Assembly (NCBI GenBank): GCA_018340805.1
Contig: JACMZG010001914.1
Span: 51,965,008-52,029,007, forward strand
Direction of reading: 5' to 3'
DNA from: Microvelia longipes
Lineage: Eukaryota > Arthropoda > Insecta > Hemiptera > Veliidae
DNA length: 64,000 bases
Below the pieces are notes generated by a model. It did not search any database and was not told where the DNA came from. It was given only the letters and a program-made list of their open reading frames with translations. Positions 1 through 10,984 of the stretch are shown here, in pieces (position 1 is the first letter of the stretch; each line of letters opens with the position of its first letter). The position numbers and the translations under genes were made by a program.

Positions 1-1700
1 CGTCCTAAATTATTTTGTAGCAAGTTATGTTCATATATCACTTAAAAATAATTTTTGTAAGTAAATTCGTAAGTGATCTTTTAGTCTGGTTTTCAGTATT
101 ATTTGAATTCGGGCGGGAAACTGTATGAACAAAGTATGTTTGTTCATTTGTCATTTGTATGTTTTCTGTCCAATTGTTTTTCGGTCTTTTGTTTTGTCGA
201 GGTTATTGTTTATTTTTGTTTTGTTTAGGTCATTTTTATTTTGTTCAGTTGATTTGTGTTTATTTCACCTTATTTAGGCAATTTTTGTTTTGTTAGGTTT
301 CGTGGAATGGTAAAGATAAGTTTCAGATAAGCAGGTTGTTGTGGAGAACCACGTCGTGTGGAAGTTGTTATTAAGTTCACTGTGGAGTTTCCTATTTATT
401 AGGGATTTATAGTGAAGTTATCCTGAGTTATTTAGTGGATTAAAATCAATAAGATTTAATTTATCTTCAAGCTGCTGCACAGGACTTTTGTTAATGTCAA
501 TCTGATGTAAGGCCGATGTCTGAGGTCTATAATAATTAGGCTGTCTATTTATCTTTCAATAGAAGTTAGAAGTCTGTCATAATAAGTCAAGTCAACTAAG
601 GTTACGTCATTAAAGTCAGTTTGGTGTTGTTGTCTTTATTACTTGTTAGTCAACCTAAGATCGGAGTAGACTTGGGTCTGACTACACCTATAACCTTACC
701 ACACCTCACTACCTATCCCCAGAAACCTTCATCTTACTTTATTATTTCTATGATTGAAGGAGATCATATATTAACCTAGATTTAATTACGAATAACTTTT
801 TTATCATTAAGCCGTTTGTGAGCCCAGTATAATATTAGGATGGCAGAGGATTGCCATGTTAGGAGCTGTTTGTTATGGGGTCTCAAGGCTTAACAGATTA
901 GGGTCAAGTTAGGTACATAGTTTAAGGACTCAGTTATCTATTTTACTTTAATTCCGCTGAGCAGAACTCTTTATTTCATAATAGTATATACATGATATCT
1001 CTATCATATACTTAACTGCCATAGATCTGCTAAGCAGTTATTATATCGTTATTATTAACTTATCTAGAAGAATTACATATTTATTTAGTAAATTAAGAAC
1101 CCTACTTACAGTTTATTTACTGGGCCAGAATTAAAGTTTACCTTGCTATAAGTAAGTTTCTGTATATAAAGTTTAATAGATACTTATTACTTCATAGCAA
1201 ATATTGGTTTCTGTTAATTATTTTATCAAAATCCTATCTGGACTTCCTCGTTCACCAGGTTCCTATACTTCTCTAGGTACTTCTCAGATGTACTTGATTA
1301 CATATTCCTGAATAAGGTGGCGCTTCATTGTTATTGAATGTTTGTGATTACTGATACTGGATTTTGTAGACAACTCTATTTAGATCTAGGTAAGAACTAG
1401 ATCACTAATGATCACTGTAAGAACCACCACTATTAACCAACTGAGCAGGCCATAATTAAGGTTATAATTTTACTCTAGTTGATTAAATTATCATCAACTA
1501 TAGTTTATAATCATATATAGTTTATAGTCAATTGGACCCCTGGTCTGTTTTTTATATTAATAAAAAAAAAAAAATAAAATAAAAATAATCAACTGATTAT
1601 AATCAGTCCTCTGTACTGACCAATGTCCACCATCCACTCCAATGTATTGAATGGCTACCTGAAGCTAAGAATTATCAATATAATTTCTCTTTTGTTTCAG
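1..1700 (+). other. Intron (partial) upstream of first visible DIP exon
   Basis: AT-rich non-coding sequence leading into the acceptor TTTTGTTTCAG at 1690-1700. No open frame with coding character is seen. The upstream exons of the DIP gene (signal peptide, Ig1, start of Ig2) must lie outside the window. An A-rich stretch near 1560-1590 is the only low-complexity feature. Confidence 0.6.
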
Positions 1701-1856
1701 TTCCTCCACGAATAGTAGATAAAGATTCGTCCACAGACATGGTAGTGAGAGAAAGCTCAAACGTCAGCATGCATTGTAAAGCTCAAGGCTACCCCGAGCC
1801 TTACGTCATGTGGAGGCGAGAAGATGGAAGAGATATAAACTATAATGGAGAAACCG
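1701..1856 (+). CDS. DIP/lachesin-like Ig protein, exon (Ig2, first half)
   Basis: First visible exon of an insect immunoglobulin-superfamily cell-surface protein of the DIP (Dpr-interacting protein)/lachesin group. Members have three Ig domains, sit on neuronal surfaces and pair with two-Ig Dpr proteins to guide synaptic partner choice (family knowledge). The exon is bounded by TTTCAG and G|GTAAGC and encodes VPPRIV, then SNVSMHCKAQGYPEP and VMWRRED: the B-strand Cys and core Trp of Ig2, with an N-V-S glycosylation site. It starts with 2 nt completing a split codon and ends with 1 nt, so it is phase 1-1. All seven exons to 25191 join in this phase and give about 273 residues. The exact paralogue cannot be told by eye, and lachesin itself is an alternative. 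Confidence 0.9.
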
Positions 1857-2706
1857 GTAAGCATAACACCCGCTACTTGTTGCTTGAATGCTTGACCTGC
1901 TAGTACCCCTTTTGAATTCCTCTAATGCCTCTTTTAGCCGTAAGAATGTAACATATTGTACATATGATTAACAAGTAATACTGTGGAAGAGGAGACTGCG
2001 TACCACTTTTTAGGGTACTGCAAAAGGGTACTGCAAAATACGTTTTAAAATTTTTGGCACTGGAGGATTGAAGGAAGAAGATCTTGAATCTATTAGCTGG
2101 CAGGATATTCATAAGTATATAAATAAACTAGAAAATTCAACAGGGAAGGTAGGGTGGAGTAGTGGTTGGAGAGTGATGAGATAAGGGGTTGGTAAAAAGG
2201 ACCTAATACAGAGGTCTACTTGCCAGGCTTGGCCTCCCCACCCCTCTACCTACTACTTCTAACAAGTAGTGAGTGATGCAGTCACTCATTTTATCATGAG
2301 AATGTTCAAATGTATTTAGCATAAGAATAATAAGCTCTCCCAATTAACTTTTAATTATATTGTACTTTTCCCTATTCAATTCATAGCGTATTGTATAAAA
2401 ATACAAAAAAGAAAGTTTACTGTCATAATTAAAAAATTATGACAGTAAACTTTCTTTTTAGCTGGGTTCATATTGCAGCCTACGAGAAAAGAACTCTTAT
2501 TTGAAATAATAGGTTCAAATCACGAGTCTGTTCCATTGAAAAGCTCTGAAGCATTAAAATCCACAAAAACCTCTCAATGCCATTTAACATGACTTGATGT
2601 ACCAAGTATTAGAGTTTCCTTTGATAAAGATCGTTTAGTTAGGAGGAATCGTAATACTTGTTTTTGGTACTTCATTAAGTCAGGACTTGTATGTTTTCTG
2701 TTTTAG
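1857..2706 (+). other. DIP intron
   Basis: GTAAGC donor to TTTTCTGTTTTAG acceptor. It contains a near-perfect hairpin at 2406-2459 and otherwise unremarkable AT-rich DNA. A purine/pyrimidine-biased patch at 2140-2260 has weak internal complementarity. Confidence 0.7.
2406..2459. repeat. Perfect 25-bp inverted repeat, 4-nt loop
   Basis: The arms at 2406-2430 and 2435-2459 are exact reverse complements around AAAA (arm core GAAAGTTTACTGTCATAATT). It lies inside a DIP intron. It may be a tiny foldback remnant or a structure in the pre-mRNA. Confidence 0.9.
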
Positions 2707-2835
2707 TCAACGTTGTAGACGGTGAGAGTTTAGTCATCACGAGAGTCAGCAGGTTACACATGGGAGCGTACTTGTGCATAGCAAGTAATGGTGTGCCGCC
2801 ATCAGTTAGTAAAAGAGTTTTACTAAGAGTGCAAT
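2707..2835 (+). CDS. DIP/lachesin-like exon (Ig2, second half)
   Basis: Encodes VNVVDGESL, ITRVSRLHMGAYLCIASNG and VPPSVSKRVLLRVQ. The D-x-G-x-Y-x-C motif of Ig2 is present as HMGAYLC, followed by the SNGVPPS signature typical of DIPs. Bounded by TTTTAG|TC and CAAT|GTAAG, phase 1-1, 129 nt. It joins the preceding exon through a split Val codon. Confidence 0.92.
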
Positions 2836-3665
2836 GTAAGTTTTCTCAACGACCTATTATTATGTCTTGCCTTATATGGCCGATATGTAAAAATGTGAAA
2901 AAAATATATGAGCGCGCTATCACCTAGCAAAGTAAAATTTTACGACTGGAAGAGCATAAAAGCAAGATAGTGTTGCCACCGTTTTGCAAGGAAACAGAGA
3001 GGGGTTAGAAATCTTGTACTACACTGAGTATTGGAGAAGCTTATACAGTTTTTGTTTTTCACCCTTAAAGTCTAACAGCCGTAATGTCAGCACACTTTTA
3101 TCTTTGAATTTTTACTTTTCCCTATTTATAGCGCAGGTATATAGGAAAAGTAATGTGTTTGCTAAAAACCGGGATGCCACCTGAATTTTTTGTTTTAGGT
3201 ATTTTATGACATTTTAAGTGATTTCACAAAGTTGTCTCTGTGTGTGCCTGTTGTTGTCCTAGTTCCCAGTGTATTAGTGCTGGAGAGATGAAACTTAGTA
3301 CAACAATCAATCTTTACGTCTAGTTGTGCTATCCCGAAAATAATTTAACGACTCAGTAGAAGTTCAGTTAAATGTTCAGTTAATTGTTTTATCAATTAGA
3401 ATGTATTAGTTCTTTTTACAAAAATTCGTTAAAAAATTAAAAATAGTCTAATTGATTTTGAATCCCTTGGTTGAATCAATACGGCTATAGTAAATCAAGG
3501 GTTTTTTGGATAATTATTACAAGGTAATCCTTAAATTATTAAAGGTGATCGCTGGGAATACAACAGATTCTATTAATGTCCATATCTTATGTAGATGATT
3601 TTAATGTATGCATCTATGTATGTCTCGAATTTACAAAACATCTTTGGTTATATCGAATGTTTCAG
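2836..3665 (+). other. DIP intron
   Basis: Contains a partial, diverged R1 repeat (about 3105-3475). The patch at 2950-3110 resembles 30930-31080 and is probably another dispersed family. The acceptor is TTTCAG at 3660-3665. Confidence 0.6.
3105..3475 (+). repeat. Dispersed repeat R1, diverged 5' part
   Basis: Shares with other R1 copies the ordered words TTTACTTTTCC, GGTATATAGGAAAAGTA, GCCACC, CAAAGTTGTCT with a GT-rich run, CCCAGTGTATTAGTGCTGGAGAG, GTTGTGCTAT and GACTCAGTA. It lacks the R1 3' module. Confidence 0.65.
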
Positions 3666-3803
3666 TTCCTCCTATGTTAAGTATAGCAAATCAACTAGAA
3701 GGTGCCTACGTCGGTCAAGATGTGACGTTAGAGTGTCATACAGAAGCGTTCCCTTCCAGTATCAACTACTGGACCACAACTCGAGGAGATATGATTGTCT
3801 CAG
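3666..3803 (+). CDS. DIP/lachesin-like exon (Ig3, first half)
   Basis: Encodes FPPMLSIANQLEGAYVGQ, VTLECHTEAFPSSINYW and TTTRGDMIVS. It supplies the B-strand Cys and core Trp of Ig3. The EGAYVGQDVTLECHTEAFP block is highly characteristic of insect DIP proteins. Bounded by TTTCAG|T and TCAG|GTATTG, 138 nt, phase 1-1. Confidence 0.92.
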
Positions 3804-5424
3804 GTATTGTACAAGTCCAATTCTTAATTACAACTTATTCATTAATCTTGGACTTAAAACTTACACATTTTTAAGTCTAGATTTAAATAATTTTAAGTTG
3901 AAGTTACTTTAAGGATGTTTGGGAATGAGCATTAATGGAGTCCATCGTAATAGAAAGAAAAAATAAAAAGTATCTCCACAGTTAAAGATTTTATTAAAAG
4001 TAATGCAGAGCGCTTACTATGATGACCTAACAATAGGTCATCATCAGTGCCTATTTAACGAACAAGACAAAAAATGTCAAAACAAAACCCACACATAAAA
4101 TTACAAATTACACTAAAGAAAACAGATAAATTACAGAAATGGAGTAATAAATAAAATATAAATAAATAATAAAATATAAATGAAGAAATAAAATATAAAT
4201 GAATAAATAAAATATAAATAAATAGAATATAAAAAAATATTACCGTTGAGCAGAGATAAAAGAGTTAAAAAGGTAGTTTTAAATATAAAACAATATCAAC
4301 TACTTTTTCAACACTTTTATCACTGCTCAACGGTAGTATTTTTTTTTTTTTATTTCATTTATTCACTTATATTTTAATTGTTTATTTATATTTTATTTAT
4401 CACTCCATTTCTGTAATTTATTTTTTTTCATCGGTATAATTTGTAATTTTATGTATAGGTTTTGTTTTGACATTTTTTGTCTTACTCGTTTAATAGGCAC
4501 TGATGCCTCTTGTTAGGTCGAAAGCGCTCTGCTTTACTTTTAATAAAATCTTTAACTGTGGAGAGACACTTTATTGTTTCGTTCTATTACTTTAAGGACT
4601 TCAACATATCTGCTGAAAAATTCAGATCTTATGGGTATCGAACATAATAGGTTGAGTAATTTTAAATAAAAACGTTTTAAACGTTATAAAATATTTTTAA
4701 TAATAATAAGTTGATTATTTTCATCACATAAGAATTATTCGTGTAATTTACTTACAAATGGTAAAATAAAAGAGATTTTTTTTTGGACTGGTATGATTTA
4801 TATGTATATATTTATATGATATATAATTTAAATTTTTTGAAGACTGCAATCCTATATAATATTAATTTATTTAATAACTCTCACAACGTTTCATTGAGCG
4901 AAGCTCAACATCTTCAGGTAAATATAATAAAACTAAAATTGTAATGCAATTTTTCGTAAATTATAAAATTGAAAATAATTTAGAAAATTATTTATAAAAA
5001 ATATTTTTTTTTATTTTTTTTTAATTTTCAAAAAATTAAATTTTATAAATGGTATAATAGTTTACAATAAGATTTTCGTATCTTACTTATTTCTAAGTGA
5101 CGTTGCATTTAATATATTTAATATAAATCATCTACCTTTCGAGGAAATTCTTATATAGAAGATTTCGAAATGTATTTACATTTAAAATAAGCTGCGAAAA
5201 CCATCAAGATTTAAAAAAATGTCTATTTGAAAAGATTTTGAAATAAATTTAGGTTCGAAGGGTATTTCGTTCTGCGTGAAAAAAAATAATTTTTTGTAAT
5301 CTTTATTTTCTTCGACGAAAATCCCTCGAAGCTTTCTGAGAAACAGATTCTCGGCTATAATTAAAAATTTGTCGACGACTTAAGAATTATGTGTAATGTT
5401 AAAGTTCAGGTATATATTTGACAG
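3804..5424 (+). other. DIP intron
   Basis: Contains foldback element FB-B1 (about 3938-4604). The rest (4605-5424) is AT-rich with poly-T/poly-A runs and no coding signal. The acceptor is TTGACAG at 5418-5424. Confidence 0.65.
3938..4604. mobile_element. Foldback element FB-B, copy 1
   Basis: One large imperfect palindrome. The left end (AATGGAGTCC, GTAATAGAA, CTCCACAGTTAAAGATTTTA, AGAGCGCTT) is mirrored on the right (AGCGCTCTG, TAAAATCTTTAACTGTGGAG, TTCTATTAC, AGGACTTC). The centre is a nested inverted repeat, 4242-4335, bracketed by ACCGTTGAGCAG and CTGCTCAACGGT. Arms are roughly 300 bp and carry no ORF. A second family member is at about 49520-49890. Confidence 0.8.
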
Positions 5425-5574
5425 GAGAGAAGTACGAAGCCTGGACTTCGGATCAAGGCTATTCGAGACAGATGAGGCTGAGGATCCGCAACGTCACTGA
5501 TAAGGACTTCGGATCTTATCAGTGCGTCGCTAAGAATTCGCTTGGTGAAACAGACGGAGTTATTAAATTAGAAG
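5425..5574 (+). CDS. DIP/lachesin-like exon (Ig3, second half)
   Basis: Encodes GEKYEAWTSDQGYSRQMRLR, IRNVTDKDFGSYQCVAKNS and LGETDGVIKLE. This completes Ig3 with the F-strand motif DFGSYQC and the family block AKNSLGETDG, and includes an N-V-T glycosylation site. Bounded by TTGACAG|GA and GAAG|GTGCGT, 150 nt, phase 1-1. Confidence 0.93.
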
Positions 5575-6448
5575 GTGCGTGTCTATATTTGTATTTTTCG
5601 TTTTACATGTCTATAAAATTGTGAGTAATTATATGATGCTCGAAAATTATGGAAAACGCTTTGAAAATAAATAAAAAATGTACTTATTTTTATGTCAGTT
5701 AATTAAAAAGAACAAGGTCAAAGTAAATTAGGTTACCTTGCACTACATTTTATTCTGATAAAATTTTGGGAAATTCCATCAAACAAGGGATCAAATATTG
5801 TTTTCTCGCATGAGGTACAGTTTTATCTGCAAGAGAAGACTAACTCTGCAGTTCCCTAGGCCTAACGGCCTCGAAAGGTAAATTAGTTGGCTCCCGAGAC
5901 TTGCTGAGGGAGTTAACTTCAGTTTTATTTCCAGAGGTAAAACCGAGGACAAAATGCTTAGATTCATGTTATATACGACTAGTTAATAAATTAAGTTGAC
6001 TAGTTTTCAATAGCTGCTTGCGGCTATAATATTTTATCTTTTCTAACTCTATTACAAAGACTAATTGGTCAAAGAACATGTGATCTACTTTACCTATTAT
6101 AACCTAATTAAAACCCTTCATTATTGAACCTATTATACCCTTCTTAAAAAAGCTAAGTCACTACAAACATAATAAAACAAATATATCTACATAAAAACCC
6201 TTTATGTAGATGTTTAATCACTCATCTAGGGTGGGAAACTGATTTTCTGTTGGCGAGAGTTAACAGTTCCAATTTCGCTAACAAGGCGATATTTCCTTAC
6301 ACCCTTGGAATAGTTATTTTCTGTTCAAGGTTAGATAAAACTATTTTCCGTCGGATTTTTACATAATTTTTATGAAGGGCGTCAAGAAATTATTTTTTTT
6401 GTATTACAATGAGGGTTGTGTATCAATCATTTATTTATTTATTTCTAG
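5575..6448 (+). other. DIP intron
   Basis: Non-coding. Around 5850-5945 it shares the words GGCTCCCGAG and TTGCTGAGGGAG with the small MITE at 41237-41422, so a diverged relative may lie here. The rest is AT-rich. The acceptor is TTTCTAG at 6442-6448. Confidence 0.6.
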
Positions 6449-6517
6449 AAATACCAGCACCTGTAACGAAAACGTCTAATTCATTATCAGGAAACTCTTC
6501 GTCTGGATTTGTTAAAG
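6449..6517 (+). CDS. DIP/lachesin-like exon (post-Ig3 linker)
   Basis: Short exon encoding EIPAPVTKTSNSLSGNSSS then GFVK. It is the Ser/Asn-rich juxtamembrane linker expected after Ig3 and contains N-S-S. The acceptor TTTCTAG and donor AAAG|GTAAAT fit, and it keeps the phase 1-1 pattern (69 nt). Short linkers diverge fast, so the call rests on splice sites, phase and position. Confidence 0.8.
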
Positions 6518-6749
6518 GTAAATCTTTTCTATTTTATTATTATGGTCAATAATATATATAAATTAAAAACTAACCCAGATGAAAATAGTAAATGCGTATG
6601 GTTATCGCTGAGATAGTTGGGAATATCTAGAACTTGTCTTATGTTGTATCGTACAGTAACCTGGGTTATTTTTTAATTGTTTATTTTGTCTTTCGAACTT
6701 TAAGTTAATTAAATTTAACTTAATATTCAGCAGGCTACTCACTAAAGAT

Positions 6750-6945
6750 TATAGTACGGCACATGGCTAAAATCAGTTGACAGCACGGGAAAATAGTGTC
6801 GAGGAACTAATATGGTTGGCCTGAATTGAAATTGAGGGTGTGGTTTAACACCCAGAACTAACCTCATTGGCTCCCTCGCATTATTTTTCCACGCTGCCTA
6901 AACACGGCTAAACTGATTTAGCCGTGGGTAGGATGTAATACTATC
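6750..6945. mobile_element. Short TIR element related to the ACACGGCTAAA family
   Basis: Starts with TATAGTACGGCACATGGCTAA and ATCAGTTGACAGCAC, close to the termini of the elements at 8040 and 31171. The right side ends in an internal palindrome, ACGGCTAAACTGATTTAGCCGT. No ORF. Edges are approximate. Confidence 0.6.
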
Positions 6946-8039
6946 CTTTGTAGCCCTTCTCGGCTAAGACTTGAGTTATAGTAATGCCCAACTCAGTCGG
7001 GTGCACAGTATAGGGGGGTCCGTGATCAATCCTGGCCTGAACGTCAGTGTATAAATCTATTATGAGCGCCACCTCGTTTATTGAATGAATACTGAGTACA
7101 TATATGGAGGATTAGACACAGACAAGACACACACACAGGTTGACAGTTATTGGGGTGAGGAAGGAAAAGGATTGGGAATAAGGGGAAGGTGAGGCTGAGA
7201 CTAGAAAACGAGGAATCTAACCGGAGAGTAGGAAAATGCCAAAAGGTGAGACAGAACATATATTTGGGTATGTAGTGATACCTTATATTCGAATGGGCCA
7301 CTACGTACAGATTAAAGAAAAAGACTCGACACTACTTTTGAATTGAAATATTCTGTATTGTAGTAGAACATAAACTTATTGTTCTGCCCAGTACAATATA
7401 CACTATAAACTAAGAGATCCAGACTCTGAACGGAAACTATTACTCAATGAACAATCAAACGAAACGCTTACTCCGCGTAGCTTACCAGTAAAAATTAAAA
7501 ATAATAGTACTAATGAGTCTGGTCTCAAGAAAAGATAAATGACTAAAAAACTAACAGAGATATTATAAACAATAATAAAACCTAGCACAGCGGTGGGGCC
7601 CCAGTGCATTAAGTCTACCAATTCAGTGGTCGTCCATTGATCTACCATTACTCTACTAGGCTAAAAATAATTAGAAAATAAAATAAAAAGTAAACTTCTG
7701 CATAAAATGGAATCTAAATGGATCCCCCGATACGCTGTCTTTTTGTGTGTGTACCTTTAGAGACGATCGTATTTAACGGATAACCTTCTCGTCGAATTTT
7801 TATTTCACTTCTATATAACCGTTTTTGATCAAATAACTTTAGGAATATTATTTTTTTTTGTGTAACTTTATTATTACGCAAAGACAAATTACATTTGTCC
7901 TTTATATTAAAATAAGACATAAATTCTAGCGGGGCGGTCTGCATTTCGGGCGAATTTCCTTTGAATGCACAACCACTGAAAATCTACTACTCATACTTGA
8001 ATAAATAAATAGTATAAATAAATTAAATATTATGAATCT

Positions 8040-8946
8040 ATAATATAACACACGGCTAAAGTCAATTGACAGCCCGCCAAAATCTCAATGCTTTCAACCC
8101 ATTTGTTAACAACAAAATCCCTTTTTTTAAGAAAAAAATCCCTACTCTGGCAACACTGTAAGTCAGGTTATGTTTTGAATTTTATTATTTGTATTTATTT
8201 GATATCGTATTTTTTTATTTCTTTTAAATTATTTATTTACTTTTTAAGTAGGAATATTGTTGTATCTTTTAAATTTATCAACTGAGTCTTGCTTTAAATT
8301 TGTTCCGGAAGTATAAATTAAGTGGAGTTAAAGTACTTAATTACGTTATGCAATGGATCATAATAGTTCTATGATAAAAGTTTATTTAAATCGTCAGCTA
8401 TAATTTTTTTTCCAAAACCAACTTTTTTTGGTGTCTTGTTTGTATAATTGATTGCTTATTGTTTCATATTACAAAAATAATATGACCCAATATGCATTAA
8501 TGACTTAAAAAATTCAAGACTGTCCTCTATTGAAAGACATGGCATTTTCAAAAAAAAAATACTGTTTTTTGGTTGACAGACCACAGACCCTGTGCTGTAC
8601 TCAAAAAGCAAGATATGCTTGAAGAATACGTCAATGTCCATGCGTCAAATATAGGCATTCGGATTTTATTACAACTCCGCAATAATTGAATGAATTGAAC
8701 AGATTGGAATGAAACGAAACGAACTCAAACAGATCAATATGCACGATAAGGGAAATAAAAGCGACGCGAGGTTAAAAATGTGTACAATCAATTTTGCCTT
8801 TTTATGATTTTATTTACGAATAAGGTATTTTTTGTACCAAGGTTGGCATGAGGTGGAGGGGGAAGGTCTGAACCAATTAAATTCTTTCCCTCACAGATTT
8901 TTGGAGCGCTGTCAATTGATTTTACCAGTGTGTCGTATTATAGCAA
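8040..8946 (-). mobile_element. 0.9-kb TIR element (ACACGGCTAAA family), copy A
   Basis: Bounded by inverted termini: ATAATATAACACACGGCTAA with AGTCAATTGACAGC on the left, and GCTGTCAATTGATTTTACC with GTGTGTCGTATTATA on the right. Most of its length matches 31171-32105 in reverse orientation (shared blocks near AGTCAGGTTATGTTTTGAAT, GACATGGCATTTTC and GAAACGAACTC). It has no transposase-like ORF, so it looks like a non-autonomous DNA transposon. Confidence 0.8.
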
Positions 8947-10194
8947 CAATAAATTAATAAGTAAAGATAAAAGTAAACAAATAAAAGACAACTAAAGCAG
9001 AAGGCTACAGTTTAATGACAACAATAAATAATAACCGCACAAAACAATAACAGCAACTCATGGCGGACATATTTATAAGTTTTGTACATATGAATAATTC
9101 CAGAATATACGGTACTTAGATTATTAATATCACCACGGAAATTCATAGTCACAGTTCTTTAGTTTTCCGCTTATCTTTATCCGACTCAAGGGTTACGATG
9201 GTAAAGTCGTGGTCCATTGTGTGGTTGTGGTTATTCCTCACGCATTCATTACTTTATTGGTAAGATCTCAATCTGACACTTTATTGGATTAGCTCTCGTA
9301 AAGATCGGAAAGAAAAATGAGTTAACTTTCCAAAAACATTGAGATGGATGACCTCGTCACCCTCATGTACTTTCTATAAACCTAACTTATGCATCCACGT
9401 CTCGTACTTGACATAATTACTCTGGGGTCTCACCGCCATATCGACTTTGAATATTTCATACCCATCTCGACACATGCTAACCTCTTGAATAATTTTCACA
9501 TTTTCTTCCGTAGCTTAACTTAATTTAAAATTCTTGGACGTCCTCGGTTGTAATCGTTTCCACAAGGGGTCGCTCGATATCCTGATAAATGTTTAAATTA
9601 TTATCATTTCTAAATAAAACACCTTCTTTTAGGTCTTTATAAATATTTTTTAATCGGAGGACAATATACCCCCGTCTTTGTCGCATTTTTCGCGTAGAAT
9701 TTAAAGTAAAATAAAGAAAAGACGGGGGAGGGGAGACTATGAAATTCCGGTCATGTTTCAAGAGATCGATTCTTTTTCGTGCCTCCCAATTTCATGGTTG
9801 ATAAACTTGTACGGACAAGATTTTAATTTACAGCTTTTTTTGACTTTCCTTTAAGAATTAAAACAGTAAAAAAAGTCAACTGCTTTTTTTTAGAGTCATT
9901 AAAATATTACGAAGATTTCCTTATTTTTTTAAATCAAAGAAAGTTCATGTGGATAAAGAAAAGAGGCATTGAAAAAAATTCTTTTTCAAAACAATGACAG
10001 ACACTTGTTGGCTATTGTTTTCTAAATGAAAATCAACTTTGCTTATTTCGCTGATTGGAAATAATATTGGATTCATCGGGAAACCTCCTTTTTTATATTT
10101 TTTTTTAAATTAACACATTTCTTCGAAGATCATTGTCGTGTACATGTCGTGTCTAAATATCGATATTCTTAAGAAATTGTCGCGTGATTATGCA

Positions 10195-10350
10195 GACAAT
10201 AGAGATGTATTACTAGAGGAGGCATAGCCATCTCAGTGGAATAAGAAAGCTTGAAACATCTTTTTGGGACTTTTAGGGGCTCTGCGTAACCTCGTTGAAA
10301 CCTCCTCATAGAGTAAGTTAAGGTAATAAAAAATTCATCGTTAACAGCTT
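10195..10350 (+). repeat. Dispersed repeat R3, copy 1
   Basis: About 150 bp with the ordered words GAGATGTATTACTAGAGGAG, GGGGCTCTGCGTAACCTC, GAAACCTCCTC and AGAGTAAGTTAAGGT. Matching copies are at 40822-40990 and 50566-50702. Non-coding. Confidence 0.75.
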
Positions 10351-10363
10351 TTCACACATTGTT

Positions 10364-10883
10364 TATTTTTACTTTTCCTCATTTATACCGTAGGTACTTC
10401 GGAAAAGTATTGTGTAAGGAGAAGTAGCCGGGATGACACCGGAGTTATCCGTTTCAGGCTTTTTAGTCCTCCTGAACAGTTTCATTAAAGTTGTCTGTCT
10501 GTGTGTGTGTATTTATGCTAGAGAGTTGGGACTCTGTACGAAAATCAGTCTATAGGTGAAGTTGTGCAATTTTCATTATCCCGCATTAATGACTCGGCTA
10601 AAATTTCGAAAAACCTTAAAACGCGGTAAATTGTTGCAATTATTTTGAGATTTGGCACGCATGTAGCCACGTATAAAACTAACATATGTGCTTTTTCACC
10701 TCACTGTTAGCTTTAGTTCAATTGTTTTTTTAAAAAAAGTAAAAAATCGGAAAATAATCTAATTGAGTTGAAATTAGAAACTTTTTTATACCTCTACGTA
10801 ATAAAAAAATACGTAAAAATAAGTTTCGATTCAATACGACAAGTACATTCATGATTATTGTTAGATCATAAAAATTAAGCAGA
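10364..10883 (+). repeat. Dispersed repeat R1, copy lacking the 3' module
   Basis: Begins TTTTTACTTTTCCTCATTTA, continues through CCGGGATG, CTCCTGAACAGTTTCA, a GT run, TTTATGCTAGAGAGTTG, GGCACGCATGTAGCCA and TACGACAAGTACATTCATGA, and stops near TCATAAAAATTAAGCAG. The GACGAG-rich 3' module seen in other copies is absent. Confidence 0.8.
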
Positions 10884-10984
10884 ATTTTTTGATGTTTCAA
10901 AATTCAAACATAACTGAATAGTTATGTTAGGCTTTTTGAGCCCTTGGGCAAAAAAAATCTAGAAACTAAACCTTAACTGTTAAA

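Noticed and set aside
9525..9761. Minus-strand 78-codon frame and degenerate continuation to 9220, possibly a retroelement (Penelope-like) remnant
   Set aside because: Phrases such as NHTMDHDFTIVTLESDKDKR (around 9160-9230) are suggestive, but no diagnostic RT or GIY-YIG motif could be confirmed.
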